Notes under the pieces: generated by a model
Told to the model about the DNA's origin: nothing
Databases searched by the model: none
What the model saw: only the letters and a program-made list of their open reading frames with translations
NCBI GenBank assembly: GCA_022315425.1
Contig: JAIUPT010000033.1
Span: 1,860,001 to 1,924,000 of the forward strand
Direction of reading: 5' to 3'
Source of the DNA: Pseudevernia furfuracea
Taxonomy: Eukaryota; Ascomycota; Lecanoromycetes; Lecanorales; Parmeliaceae
Length of the DNA: 64,000 nt
Program-made: the position numbers and the translations under genes
In this document: positions 11,332-22,976 of the stretch, in pieces
Layout of the letters: every line of letters starts with the position of its first letter
How positions within the stretch are numbered: position 1 is the first letter of the stretch

Positions 11332-11786
11332 GATGGATGATGATGAGAAAAATTTGAGAGGAATAAAGGGAGAGAGACGTTGGGACAGGAGAGTGATACG
11401 AGAAGAGATGATAGGTAGTTTGCTCAGAGCCAGGATTATGAGTGGGAGAAGAAACGGAAGAATTAGGAAAATTGGATAGGACTTGAATCTGATGGTCATA
11501 CACACTGAAAAAAAGTCTTGAGTCAGGAAGCTCAGAAAATAAATACTTATACAAATCAGTGTTGAAGGTTCACACTTCACAGGTTCAACACAGTAGCTCG
11601 AGTAGAACATTCATAGTTCATACATTGGCAACGGAGATACGTCGAACTTTACCGCGCTAAGCGAGCCAACCGCTGAAGATCTATTGATGCTAGTAGTAAT
11701 TTGATGTAGAGAACAAGGCTTACAGGATTCAGACTATTCTTTTGCTCTATACCTTTGCTTTGATTGCTATCATTTGCTCTCCAAAA

Positions 11787-13376
11787 ATGCCTACAGGTAC
11801 CGCATTAAGTACTACGAAACGAAAATTCCACAAAATCCTCGACTCCATCTCCAACGCGTCCAGCACCTCGCTAGCTACAAAGTCGAATCATGACAAATAC
11901 AATGCCTCCACCACCACCCTCCCCGCCACAATGGATCCTCCCGCGAAGAAACCTCGAATCACCCGCCCTGCCTCTGCATATCTTCCTCCCAGTACACCTA
12001 TCCTCACCTCTCGATCCCCAAACCTACGCGCCGCTGCAGCGACAGCTAAGCAACCTACTCCAGTAGCAACAATGAACGCGGAGCGCAAAACACCCAATTT
12101 CGCGCCGTGGGATCGGGGTCAGTTTCTTGAGCGGCTGAAGACGTATAGACACGTGGACAAATGGATGGGGAAGCCGGAGAGGATCAATGAAGTGCAGTGG
12201 GCGAAGCGGGGTTGGTCGTGTGTGGGGAAGGAGAGGGTTGGGTGTGTCGGAGGCTGTGGGAAGGAGGTTGTGATTACGTTGGAAAGTGGCAGAGAAGAGA
12301 GGCAGGATACCGAAGAGACGCAAGATACTGAAAAGCGGCCATCGGACGAAGAGGAGGACGAGGATGAGTGGAGGGAAAAGGCGCAGGAGCAATTGGTGGA
12401 GAAGTACGCGGAGATGATTGTCACTTCTCATGAAGGTGGATGCTTGTGGCGGAGGAAGGGGTGCGATGGTATGCCGTACACCTTGACTGCTCTGGCAAAT
12501 GCACTAATGAATCCCGCAGATACAATTCAACGCCTCCCTCTCGCGCACCACAAAACAGCAATAGATGATCTACGCAAACGCTACCATTCCCTCGCCGCCA
12601 TAGCCGCCGAACTTCCACCCGACCCCTTCACGCCTGAAGGTTTCGATCTTTCCTCGATTTCACAGAGCCTAGCTCCTCTTCTCCACCCGCCCTCTCTAGA
12701 CCCCCCCTCGACCCCTCCATCAAACCCCCCAAACCCTCCAGCCGACACCACCACCACCACCACCACCACCACCACAGCTCCTTCCCCCATCAAAAACAAC
12801 AATCCCTCAGCCCTCGCCCTCTCCCTCTTCGGCTGGCAAGCCGAACCCGGCCACGTCGCCGGCCTCGCAACCTGCACCGCCTGTTTCCGCCGCCTAGGCC
12901 TCTGGCTCTTCAAACCCTCCTCCTCCTCCTCCTCACCCCCCTCCCAATCAAGCATGCACCGCCTCGACGTCCTAACCGAACACCGCGACTACTGCCCCTG
13001 GATCAACGCCCTCGCCCAAAACGGCACGACCTCTCGACAGCGGACATCGCTAGACGGCCTCGCGGGCTGGGAAGCCCTGCTGCGCGCCGTGAACGCGGGT
13101 GTGGTTCATCAGAGGCACGAGAATGAAGACAAACGGGGCGCGGTGGCTGCGAGGAGTAGGGATGCGGGCGGGGTGAGTGGTGACGTTGCGAGCATCGGGG
13201 AGGAGTCGAGTGCGACTGTAAGCAGGGAGGAGATGGGCGTTAGTAGGGATGAGAGGGACAAGGAGAGGTGGGCGAAGTTGAAGCGGTTGAAGCAGGCTTT
13301 CCATGTGAAGAGGAGGAAGGGGAAGGGGAAGGGGAATGGGAATGGAGAGACGAAAGGTGCGGATGGGAAGGTGTGA
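11787..13376 (+). CDS. C3HC zinc-finger protein, Rsm1/NIPA-like
   Basis: Exons 11787-12468 and 12520-13376 give 512 aa. The 51-nt intron has donor GTATGC, a CACTAATGA branch and CGCAG acceptor; it is 3n and stop-free, so the frame reads through if it is retained. The C3HC zinc finger begins at FAPWDRGQFLERLKTY and runs through WSCVG, CVGGCGKE and HEGGCLWRRKGC. A second Rsm1-like zinc module follows (CTACFRRLGLW ... HRDYCPWI). Family members act in nuclear mRNA export (S. pombe Rsm1) or as F-box-type adaptors (human NIPA). Low-complexity poly-Thr from (CAC)n and poly-Ser from (TCC)n separate the modules, and the C-terminus is Lys/Gly-rich. The upstream in-frame start at 11742 is not an ATG in good context, so 11787 was chosen. 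Confidence 0.85.
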   Translation: MPTGTALSTTKRKFHKILDSISNASSTSLATKSNHDKYNASTTTLPATMDPPAKKPRITRPASAYLPPSTPILTSRSPNLRAAAATAKQPTPVATMNAERKTPNFAPWDRGQFLERLKTYRHVDKWMGKPERINEVQWAKRGWSCVGKERVGCVGGCGKEVVITLESGREERQDTEETQDTEKRPSDEEEDEDEWREKAQEQLVEKYAEMIVTSHEGGCLWRRKGCDGMPYTLTALANALMNPADTIQRLPLAHHKTAIDDLRKRYHSLAAIAAELPPDPFTPEGFDLSSISQSLAPLLHPPSLDPPSTPPSNPPNPPADTTTTTTTTTTAPSPIKNNNPSALALSLFGWQAEPGHVAGLATCTACFRRLGLWLFKPSSSSSSPPSQSSMHRLDVLTEHRDYCPWINALAQNGTTSRQRTSLDGLAGWEALLRAVNAGVVHQRHENEDKRGAVAARSRDAGGVSGDVASIGEESSATVSREEMGVSRDERDKERWAKLKRLKQAFHVKRRKGKGKGNGNGETKGADGKV

Positions 13377-13678
13377 AGGGGGGGGGGGGGGTTGTTTCGA
13401 GTAGGATACCCGCTCTGCAAATTTTCTGCCTTGTTGGCTGTTGACTGGAGTTGAGATGACGTGGCCGGAATGTTTCGAGATTTACTACATCATGGTTTAC
13501 GGTGCACATGAACTGGATGGCTTAAGAGTTTGCGGCAGATGCCTGCATGTGATGGAACAGTTGCTCCGATACACTTAATGACGCCCGTCAATGCAATTTC
13601 ACCATGCAATTTTTTGTTTGTACATCCGTACTCATCCTCGCAATGCAGTAACACAGATGTTTCAACTCCTTCCACGAC

Positions 13679-16600
13679 TCAATAGTCATCCGAGTCATAG
13701 TCATCCTCTGGCAACAGCGCCCTATATCTTCTCGCGGCCAGATCATCCTCTAAACTCCCGTCACTCTCCGGATCCAGATAGCCTAAGATTTAATCAGCGC
13801 TCTTTCCCTTTCTTGTGGTGTGCAAGGCTGAGATCTTACCGTCACCGCCGACCAAACTCAGCGCAACCGGCAACCAAACCAAACTATGCAATGCAGCTAA
13901 CACCACCAAAGACAACCAAATCCTGAAATAGTAAACCTCAAAGATCTTACTCCGCGTAAATGCCAATACAAACACTCCTAGAATTTTCGTAACCGTGATA
14001 CCGCTGAAAACGCTCCCGCCCACATTCGTCAGTGCCGTCCAAGCTCTCAAATCCTTGCCTCTGAATTTTGATTTCGCTTTCTCCATAACGGTCTTTGAAG
14101 GATAGGTAAAGGCACGGGCGATATGAGCGCAAAATTCGACGCCGATGCCGACACATATGACAAGGTTGACGAGGGAGATGGCGTTGAGGGAGACGGAAAA
14201 TAGGGCCATACAACCGATTACGTCAACGACAATCATTGCTACTGTGATGGTTATGACTAGTCCTGTGGCTATGGAGCCGAGAAGCGTGGAGGAGAGCACG
14301 AAGATGATGGCGAGGGCGGAGCCGAGTAGGGTGCCTGTGAGCCGGATTATGGAGGCGTATTGGTCAAAGAAGATGTAGAACTTCGAGTAAGGGAAGACGC
14401 TAATGTTCTGATCCTCGGAAATGCCAGATGCAATACGGCGAGCAGAGGCGTAGGCGTCAATAAAGTCGGATTGAGATCGGAGGGGCGTGTGGGAACTTCG
14501 GAAATGGGATGCTGGTACGGAAGGAGGGTGCGTCGAGGGTTCGATGACGACGGCAGTGCTGTAGGGTGCCGCGCCGCCGAAGGGACATTCTTCGTTCGTG
14601 GGGGAGTGCAGCCATTTAGTCAGGTAATGGATGAACTCTTCACCTTCGGGCATGCCGTAGAGGGTGACGTTCCATGGTGGATCACGGCCTTCGAAGCATG
14701 TTTTTCCGTGCTCTAGGCAGCAGGCAGCGTTGACGACGGGTTCGAGCCAGGTGAAGAAGTCGTCAAGCCAACTGGCAGTTGAGCCAGAGATGTAGGATAT
14801 GTTGGGGCGCTTGGACTCCTGTTCCAGGACGTTGACTAGAGAGTAAGACTCGCAGGTGGAGAAGCGGCCGCAGACGGAACGTTGCTCTGGGCGCTCCGTG
14901 ACGGAGGAGTCGTGTACGACGAAGTAGACAGGAGGACCGGTGTTGAAGTAGGCATCCAGATCATTGAAATAGGGGATGAGGTAGGAGCCTCGCGGGAAGG
15001 CGATGCGCTGGTCCAAACCAAGGGCAACCTCTGGTATGAGAGCTAAGCCTGCAGTGAAAAGGCCGAGGAAGAGAACGACGACGGCAACTTTGACTCTTCG
15101 ATCGAGAAGAAAAGGTGCGTAGACTTTACGAATGAACTTCTGCAGAGGACCTTCATCATCATAGCCATACGCACCGGCCCCATGAGCACTGCCCACATCT
15201 GCTCGCCTGACTTTGATGCAGGGAAAGCAATCTGCTCGGCTGTTCTCAACTCTTCGCTGGTTCAATGCCAGCACTGAGACGAACATGGTGACTTGCAGCA
15301 GCGCGTTAATCAGCACGGCACCAGCTGCATAGACTGCGAAGTTTTTGACAGCAGGCATTCCGACAGCAGCGCCGAGCGCGAATGCGATTGTCTCAGTGGA
15401 AGCGGAAAGAAGGATACTGGGTCCCATGCGGCCGAGTGCTTTAGCAATCCGAGTTTCCACTTCCTCGTCTGGATGGCTGACATTAACCCTTTCAAATTCG
15501 TGAACGATGAGGAATATGTTGTCTACCCCAACGGCGAGCACCAGGAAAGGAATAACCTCAGCAATGATCAGAGTGACCTTGATATCGCAAGCCGAAAACA
15601 AGCCAACAGAAGCAGAGACTGACATCAGTACGATGACAATGCCGATGACACCAAGGGTGAACTTCGATGCTACCAGCGCATTCGCGGGATTGTGTAGAAT
15701 GGATCTGACAGACAATGTCGTAGATCCCAGAGCCAGCGAAGCGTAGATAAACATGATGATATAACTTATCACGACGATCTTGGCATCGGTGTTGGTCGAC
15801 TTGTTCAGTTCCTCCTCCAGACTTCTCTCCGTGGAGAACGAAAGCCGCAATCCTCGATCCTTGGCCTCGCTCTGTGCGTCTTCGAGGACGTTGATGAGTC
15901 CTTGCTCCCAGTCCAACGCACGTTTTTCTCCGTCTGACCCTTCGTCGTGATTGTTGACAACCCAGGTAACGATCATGGCTTCAGCGCCGAGAATGTCGCC
16001 ATTCTTCTCATACCCACCAAGGATTATATCCCTGTCAAGTGGTTGCTGGAAATCAGGAAGACATTGTTGGCTACCAGGCTGATCAGTGCAATGCCTCAGA
16101 TCTTCTTGCCAAGTGTCTTCGTCCACGCTTGCGAAAGAGCCGCCAAAGTAGCCTGTCAAAGATTGTACGACACAAGCATCTCCCGTTGGGTTGAAGCATA
16201 CATCACTGAACGCGACACCCTCTTGAGGAGACATCCTGCGTTGGACTCGAGCCTCGACGTCAAACCACCACGCCAACGTATCGTAGCTCAAGACTGGTCC
16301 AGGGCCGGATGGGAGTGTATCATTGACCACAAATGCTTGTTCTGCTCGATAGAAAGGTCCGAAGTTCTTGTCGAAAATCGCCTTTTCTTTCGCGGCAGCG
16401 GATGATGGGCTGACCCATAGCCGGACAGGGTTTGTCTCGACTTCGAAGTTGATCCATCCAATGCTCAGCACAACGACAACGAGAACACTGACGCCTATGG
16501 TGATGAGGGGATACCTGGCGCACTTCCTTCCGAGATGACTGAAGACGCTATCGCAGATAGTGTTAATTCTGTACTGTCTTTGCGGTCGGTCCATCATGCC

Positions 16601-17647
16601 AGCATTGTGCACCATCTCTCCTTCGTCCTCATCATCGCTCAGGGCGGCATCTTGCAAAAGCTGTAATCTTTCGCTCTTTCGTTGGTTATGCTTCTGGTAC
16701 GCAACGTGCCCAGAGACTGCTGTCACCAGAAGCAGCAAGAAGACGCAGTAGACGATGATCACAGCGAACGAAAGGCATGGCAGAGCTCCGACATGGCAAT
16801 ATACCTGCTCCATGACCTTTGCTAGCTCTGGACAAGATGCTTCGCAATCAGTGCAGGCGCATCGATATGCCTCGTCTGTGTCATTGCATGCTTTCGGAAT
16901 TGGGTCTGATGCCGTCATGTTCTCGAATGGCTGACTTGAAGGCCTAGGGAAGTTGATTTGGAACGGGCTTCCAAACGGTTTGGTGTCTCCAAGAAACTTG
17001 AGGAACGAAGTGTAGTTCTTGGCACCGCCGCCAATAAAGCCCATGACGTTACCGCCAGTGAACTTGACATCTTTACAGCTGTCGTAGAAACCCTTCCCGT
17101 ATCCGTCTGACCATAGATTATCCAGCTCCGTCACAAGAAGCTTTCCAGACTTTTCCTGGAATTCTGTTACATTGACAAAGAGCGACTGATCTGGCGAACA
17201 GGTGAAAGTGCAGAAAAGGTTGAAAAAATTTGCTTTACACGCCGGGCAACCTGCTATTATACTTTCGGCGCGTTTGAGGTTGCTTCTCAGATTGTCGACC
17301 TAATCTTGAGTCAGTCTCTCATCCGCATATTCAGTCCTCCCCTTGTCCAACCTCACCTGAGCCTCGTCGCAGCAAACATCTCCTTCACTCCAGTCATCTC
17401 CACAAATCGCAACTAGTTTCGTCCTGGTATCCTCATCTGGTTTCTCTGCCAAGCCGTTGTCTGGACACGGCAGTTCACCACCGAAGAATGACTTCTTTCC
17501 ACATTGTCCTCTGATCGCGCATCTTCCCTCCTCATGTTTCACAGTCCAGTTCCCCTCACTCCCAAGTACACTGAGACCCAAGACGGCAAAAGTTGCGAAG
17601 CTGAGCAGCATCCTGTGTAACTTCGGGCTGGACGGCGCAACCATCAC
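13679..17647 (-). CDS. ncr1: NPC1 homologue, sterol/sphingolipid transporter Ncr1
   Basis: Three exons, 17357-17647, 13840-17299 and 13679-13782, are separated by 57-nt introns (17300-17356 and 13783-13839) and give 1284 aa. There is a signal peptide, then the Cys-rich NPC N-terminal sterol-binding domain (CAIRGQCGKKSFFGG, CDDEAQ-like, CPACKANFFNLFCTFTCSP). An RND/Patched-type membrane core follows, including a sterol-sensing domain around FLVLAVGVDNIFLIVHEFERV and a second helix bundle near ISLVNLVICVGIGVEFCAHIARAF. The last exon restores the conserved acidic tail (ARRYRALLPEDDYDSDDY). By family it is a vacuolar-membrane protein that takes sterol from Npc2 and inserts it into the membrane. 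Length and architecture are complete. Confidence 0.96.
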
Positions 17648-18516
17648 GTCGGTAACAGGGCACTTGGCCCTTGTAGGTGTGGGGACACAGATAGTGAATG
17701 CTAGGATAGATAGGCTGGTGAGATGATAGGTTCAAAATCCTCGGGAAATGGTATGGAGAAGCGGTGGTAGAGAATGGACGGCAGGCAGGCAGCAATAGAT
17801 GCGCGAATATGGGATTTCTAGACCTAGTAGCAAGATATCTTGTGGAGATAACGACGTGGTTCGTAGACACCAAGTGTGAAGAAGGAGCGTTTTCCCACAG
17901 AGACTCTGTAATGAGATAATGAAGGAACAGAGCAACAAAAAAACAAAAAAGGTCTTGATTCCCGAGCAGGCAAACCTACCTAATAACATCATTGAGGCTG
18001 GGAGCCTGGGCATAACCGCAGCGGAAGATCGTCAGCTAGGCCAGGACCAGTTAGCCTCGTATCCTAGCAAAATCCGGGGAAAGCTCTTGACTTTCCATTG
18101 GAAAGCCGGAAGTAAGGTATCTTACCTTATGTATTTCAGCTAAGAGCTAAGAGAGAGGATGAATGTGTTGTGTATTGGGTATCAAGTTTCAGCAATTACT
18201 TTTTTAGAAGCTAGACTACATTGCTAATTGACATGATACATGAATGCTAATCATGCTCATTGACCGAATCGCTCAGAAGATCTTCGGGGCCTGTATGGAT
18301 GAAATAAGCTATGTAATAAAGCTCCTGCAAACCCTCCTGTCTCCTATCCTCTGCCACCTCTCCTGCTCGACAAAGGTCTAGTCCTAAAGGCCGCTGGTCA
18401 AGTAATTGTAAAACATCGAGACCACGTTCCGATACGGTGCGCTGTGCCTTCTCCGAAGGAAAATCGATCGTTTCGAGCGCCATACTCTGCTGAAAAGGGT
18501 GTCGAGCAGAGACAAA
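17648..18516. other. intergenic region upstream of ncr1
   Basis: About 870 bp between the ncr1 start and the 3' end of the next minus-strand gene. Short frames here show no support. It should contain the ncr1 promoter and the DUF2433 gene terminator; no specific motif is assigned. Confidence 0.4.
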
Positions 18517-21104
18517 TCAAGACGCACCACCGGAGGGTGCTGTAGCCGCAGGCGCAGGCGTAGTCGCAGGCTTCGAGTCTGCACCTGCCGGTGCTGCTGA
18601 CGTTGAGTTCTCGTCTCCACCTGACTTGTTGTTCCCTCCACCTCGTCCACCACGGCCCCCTCTCCCGCCTCGCTCGTTCCCTCGGCTACGACCACGACCT
18701 TGGAATCCTCCACGTCCTCGACCACCTTCGCTATCACTAGCATTCCGATCGCTCTGATATCCAGGTCTAGGACCAGATCCGGATGCTGATCGATTGCTTC
18801 CCTGCCAGGTACCCGCTCCTTGGCCGCCTTGGCTCTCTCGAAACTTGGGCTTTGGTCCTCGATCATCGTACCATTTGATGTTTGGCTTCCGGGGTTGGCC
18901 TGGCTGTGCTTGCGGAGCGTTCTTCAGCTTGAATTCTGCCGGTTGACGATTCAATGCTGCGAGTGCATCTTCGTGATTCGCAAAATGGACTACGTGATTG
19001 GTCTTGCCATAGTTTTCGATCTTCGTAATCTTGGATTTGTCTTCATCGGGGAATATGTCGCGGACAGCTTGCTCGCTCTCCATATTGTGGATGAACAAAC
19101 CGGTGCTTGGCTTCTTCTCGACGGCTGGAGAAGCTGGCTTGTTGGCAGGCTTGGCCGATGGTGTGTTAGTAGAAGGGAGATCGGCTGCTGTGCTATTCCA
19201 ACCCGGTGTTGCGCCATTGACCTGTTCCGGTGCCTGTGCGGAAGGTTGCGTCGATGGAGCTTGCTTCTCTGAGCTTGGAGCAGCAGTAGGGGCAGCGGGA
19301 GCAGCGCTGGTCGTGGTAGTCGTAGGTTGGGGTGTAGCTGGCTTCACTTGATTTTGGGCAGGCGCCGCTGGGGTAGGCGAAGGACGAGCTTGGCTCGGCG
19401 GCCCTCTGTTTTGTTGCTGCGGTTGCGGTTGGTGTTGAGCAGGGGCCTGCTTTGGCTGCGTGGGTGGCTGCTGGCTTCTGGGTTGCTGACCGGGTTGTTG
19501 AGCTTGACTGAATTGCTGACTAGATTGAGACGATGGGGCGACGGGAGCACGGGTGGTGGGTGGTCCCATGCCTTGCATGACAGCGTTAGTTGATCCGCCA
19601 TGAGCTGGTGATTGTACGGGCTGCGTGACACCCTGCTTTGGTCCTCCACTGCCGCGATGTGCAAAGTTGAAACCTTGCGCTCTCATTTCCGTCCCGATTC
19701 TGCCAGCCTCAATCTCCAACACCAAGTATCCAAACGCTGCGTCAGCCAGGTTGAAGTTCCACATATTCTTAAAAGCGCTCTCATCCACCTGGCCACCTGT
19801 ACCTTGCCCAGGTAAAGCTTGGCTGAAAGGATTACCTCCATTTGCCACTGTAGGCATCTTTGTGACGATGTCTAGCGCATTGTCAAGTAGCTGTTTTTGG
19901 GCCTCGTTTTGCGATACAGCTGGTTCTACCTCGCTCTTGACCGTTTCCCAAACGTCGTTGAAAGATGCTTTTGACGCAGCAAGCTTCCCACGGTAGTGAT
20001 CCAGAGTAGGGTTGACGCTGAACTCGTTGTACGAGCTGCCATATCGGAAATGGAGCCCAGCGGATACGGAGAAGTCGGCTTTGAGGGTCACAGAGAGCTG
20101 GTTCAGCAGGCCCTCCCGTGCTGGCGAAGCATGTGTCACGAAGACTCTAGTCTCTGTAGGGTCGTAGACACGATTTGCTGTATCCACCAGCTCTCCCATT
20201 TGCAACAGCGTAGTCCACATAGTGCCTTGGCCTCCGGCAATTGTCGTACGGCCCTCCCCATTATCAAACAGCTTATGCATGACCACTGCGCCACCAAGTC
20301 CAAGCAGTCGCAGCTTCACTCCGCCAACTTCCAGAAGTCTTGAATTTGCCTCATCAATAATGTGCAAATTGTCCACTTTGTACTCTCCAGATCTAAACTT
20401 TTCCAGCACACGGACATCTTCGCAAGCGCCCCATACAGTGTAGACAGGAATATCCAACTTAAGCTTCTTGTCGATGAACATAGATAGCTCGGAAAGCTGA
20501 AGCTCATGAGGAGAAAAGCGTTGTTTGACATCGTAGTTCTGGGGCTGAGAAGCTTGTATTACACGCTTTGTATTTTCGGAAAGTAAGGGTGAGTACTGAG
20601 CGACATGCTTGAGGGTCCTGAGGAAACCGGTCAGTCGCGTGCCCATGTATGCAACTTCATAGCAGCCAGGAAGGCATACTTATCAGCAATACGCTGCAGT
20701 GAGTCTTCATCGTAAAAGCCGAAGTCGCCAGTGTGGATGATGTAATTTGCTTTTGCTTGCTGGGCCAGGTCGTTCAATGATTTCAGATTGCCTGTTTTGA
20801 GATCAGAACCCGACAGCTTGTGCGTGTGCGAGGAGCAAGTGAGATGTACCTCGGACATCTGCAACGCATAAAATGCGTGTTCCTCCACTCTGTACAATAC
20901 GACCGCTATTTGGAAGAAAATTGGATCCTTGGCCACCTGCCGAGCTCATATTCGCGGCGTTGTTCGCACCATTAGGGAGATGACCTTGGTTGTAGTATGG
21001 GCGTGGCTTATATTATAGTTAGCTGTCTCGTCTCGCCTAGCTCTTATTGCGCTTGCATGACACAGCATCGATGGTAGGTGGAGGTGGAAACTCACAGAAG
21101 CCAT
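18517..21104 (-). CDS. DUF2433 metallophosphoesterase-like protein with RRM-like segment and RGG tail
   Basis: Four exons, 21096-21104 (only MAS), 20850-21006, 20680-20791 and 18517-20617, give 792 aa. Introns are 89, 58 and 62 nt with good donors and TAAC/CTGAC branches. The N-terminus carries calcineurin-type phosphoesterase motifs, ILCVADVRGNLKSL and HTGDFGFYD, then VYTVWGACEDVRV and FVTHASPAREGLLNQL. A Gln/Pro-rich linker (about residues 430-590) follows. An RRM-like stretch, TGLFIHNMESE ... NHVVHFANHEDALAAL, comes next and the tail is RGG/RG-rich. The phosphoesterase part matches the fungal DUF2433 family, whose biochemical role I do not know. The RNA-binding tail suggests an RNP function, but that is inference. 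The tiny 9-nt first exon is supported by phase and splice sites only. Confidence 0.85.
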
Positions 21105-22118
21105 CAAGATCTTGTGTTAGGTGTAGGGGGTGAAGTTGCGGGAAGCTGAGCGGAATTGAGGAGATGATGTTGTCGCTAACAGACAGGCCAACAGATAGGG
21201 TGCTGAGAGATGGAAAATCGAAGGATTGCGTGCGTGCGTGAGTGAGTGAGAAAGGGTGTTTGTGAATTCAATGTCAAACGGTTTGGTAAGAGCCAGGGTG
21301 AGGTGACAATTTTTGGTAGCGCCAAGTGCCCAGCCGCTAAAACTAAAACGGTTAGCCTGCTTCTGGGAGTGTTGCCACAAAAGCGATGGAGCCCCTCGAA
21401 GCTTCGGCTGTCCCTACATCAGTCGTAACCACCCTTAGAGAATGCATTGCTTGTACAACTACGGCGCTTGAACATCCAAGACACTAACTCCTGTCATATT
21501 CCTATAGACTGGTTTTTCTACTGTCTGTTCAGTTCTGATGGATTTGTATGCTATCGCTTCTCTTACCGTTAAAACTTTTGTCTAAATGCGAATGTCTCTT
21601 TCCAGACGACCCAAGTCTTCGAGACAGGTCAACTCTTCTCATAATTGCTTAGGACAGGCTCCTTCTAGATTCTGCAAAGTCGCTCCATATTGGTTGTAGG
21701 CTGGAAGAAAGCAGCCAGCGAGGAGGGCAACCCTCGAAAGATATCGTGGTCCAGACCTATCGTGCCTTGTAGAAAACCCTATGTCCTATGCGCGCACAAG
21801 CTTGTTACTTGCACATAACTATGGATCCGCAAATTCTCTCAAGTTCCATTCGCCAAGCTCTTAAATGCTTAGATAGGCAGAGGAGCGGATCTTCAGGCAA
21901 TAATGAGTCAGGCTAAGATATATTCCAATAAAAATAATGGTATTTCCAAAATGGCTACTTAACCTTCTCATATCTTCAGACCTTTCATGCTTCGTACACA
22001 TCTCTCATCATTATCCCATCTGACCTTCAGTGAATTACCAAGCACCTTCGACCGCTCTCATAGTCCCACCAAGCAACACCTTAAGGTCTAACAAACGACA
22101 ACAACTGCATTACCAAGA
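21105..22118. other. intergenic region between divergent genes
   Basis: About 1 kb without a supported gene. The last 130 bp before the next ATG are CT- and CA-rich, like a fungal 5' leader. No repeat or RNA gene was recognised. Confidence 0.4.
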
Positions 22119-22976
22119 ATGTCTATCAAACTCACCCTTCTCGCTCTTTCCCTTGCGAGCCTCACCACAGGTCTACCAATCCACAGGACTTCGCAGAATA
22201 CCACATCCCAATTCCTCAACGTGACAACAGCCGAAATCTCAACTCACGCTCTCGCGAAGCGCACAACAGCAAACCCTCCCTTCGACCCATATGAATACAA
22301 CCACAATGGCCACCGCACCGACGGCGACCTCCAAGGTGACGTTTTCCGCCTCTCGAAATGCTACTGCGTCGACACGCCTACCAGAGACCTGCCTCCAGTC
22401 TACGGTCAATACTACGGCAGCTATTACGGTTTCGACTACTACAACTACCATCAGGACAAAAGCTATGCCTTCAACTGGACCTGTGCGAGCGGCGAGTTGG
22501 AAACCCTCAATTCAATACAGCCTTCCTCCGCCGATTACTATTTCCTAGCGCCCAAATGCCTCAGCTGGATGGAGGAGGATAAGAAACAATGTTGGGGCAC
22601 GGGCGATGGAAACGAGTTTTGCGTCGAGGCCAGACGTGGGCACGATTATTATTACTGGAACGGGCAGAAGAGGATGGTGCATAATCACCCCGCGAAGACC
22701 GGTACGACCAGCGTTCCCGCCCCGCTGTTGAACGAGGCGTGCCAGCAGATGTGTCAGACCGTTCCGGGCATCATGGGGCAGATGCAGGATGTGATCCCGT
22801 CGGACCATGAGCACAAGATCAACCTCGCGACGGCAACGACGTGTTCCAAGTACACTGGCGTGGGTATGGATACGTTCTGCGAAGGGGATGTGGTGGAAAA
22901 ACCTCGGCAGTGGGATACCTGGAACTATATCGAGACGTACAGTGATCAGGCGGATATGTGTAAAGGGTGTGCTTAG
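22119..22976 (+). CDS. secreted Cys- and Tyr-rich protein with dibasic processing site
   Basis: An intronless 285-aa frame starts at a good ATG (AAGAATGTC). A signal peptide spans about residues 1-18 (hydrophobic LTLLALSLASLTTG, cleavage near Gly18-Leu19). A short Thr/Ser-rich pro-region ends at Lys47-Arg48, a Kex2-type site. The mature part has 12 cysteines, an even number that suggests up to six disulfides, and a Tyr-rich run (YGQYYGSYYGFDYY). There are N-glycosylation sequons at about residues 27 and 34 and at NWT. I do not recognise a named family; it resembles fungal small secreted proteins. An extracellular or effector-like role is possible but inferred only from these features. Confidence 0.8.
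   Translation: MSIKLTLLALSLASLTTGLPIHRTSQNTTSQFLNVTTAEISTHALAKRTTANPPFDPYEYNHNGHRTDGDLQGDVFRLSKCYCVDTPTRDLPPVYGQYYGSYYGFDYYNYHQDKSYAFNWTCASGELETLNSIQPSSADYYFLAPKCLSWMEEDKKQCWGTGDGNEFCVEARRGHDYYYWNGQKRMVHNHPAKTGTTSVPAPLLNEACQQMCQTVPGIMGQMQDVIPSDHEHKINLATATTCSKYTGVGMDTFCEGDVVEKPRQWDTWNYIETYSDQADMCKGCA

Noticed and set aside
12024..12955. Minus-strand frames opposite the C3HC gene, including a poly-Val peptide
   Set aside because: They are antisense to the Ser/Thr/Pro low-complexity coding part. The poly-Val comes from the (CAC)n tract.
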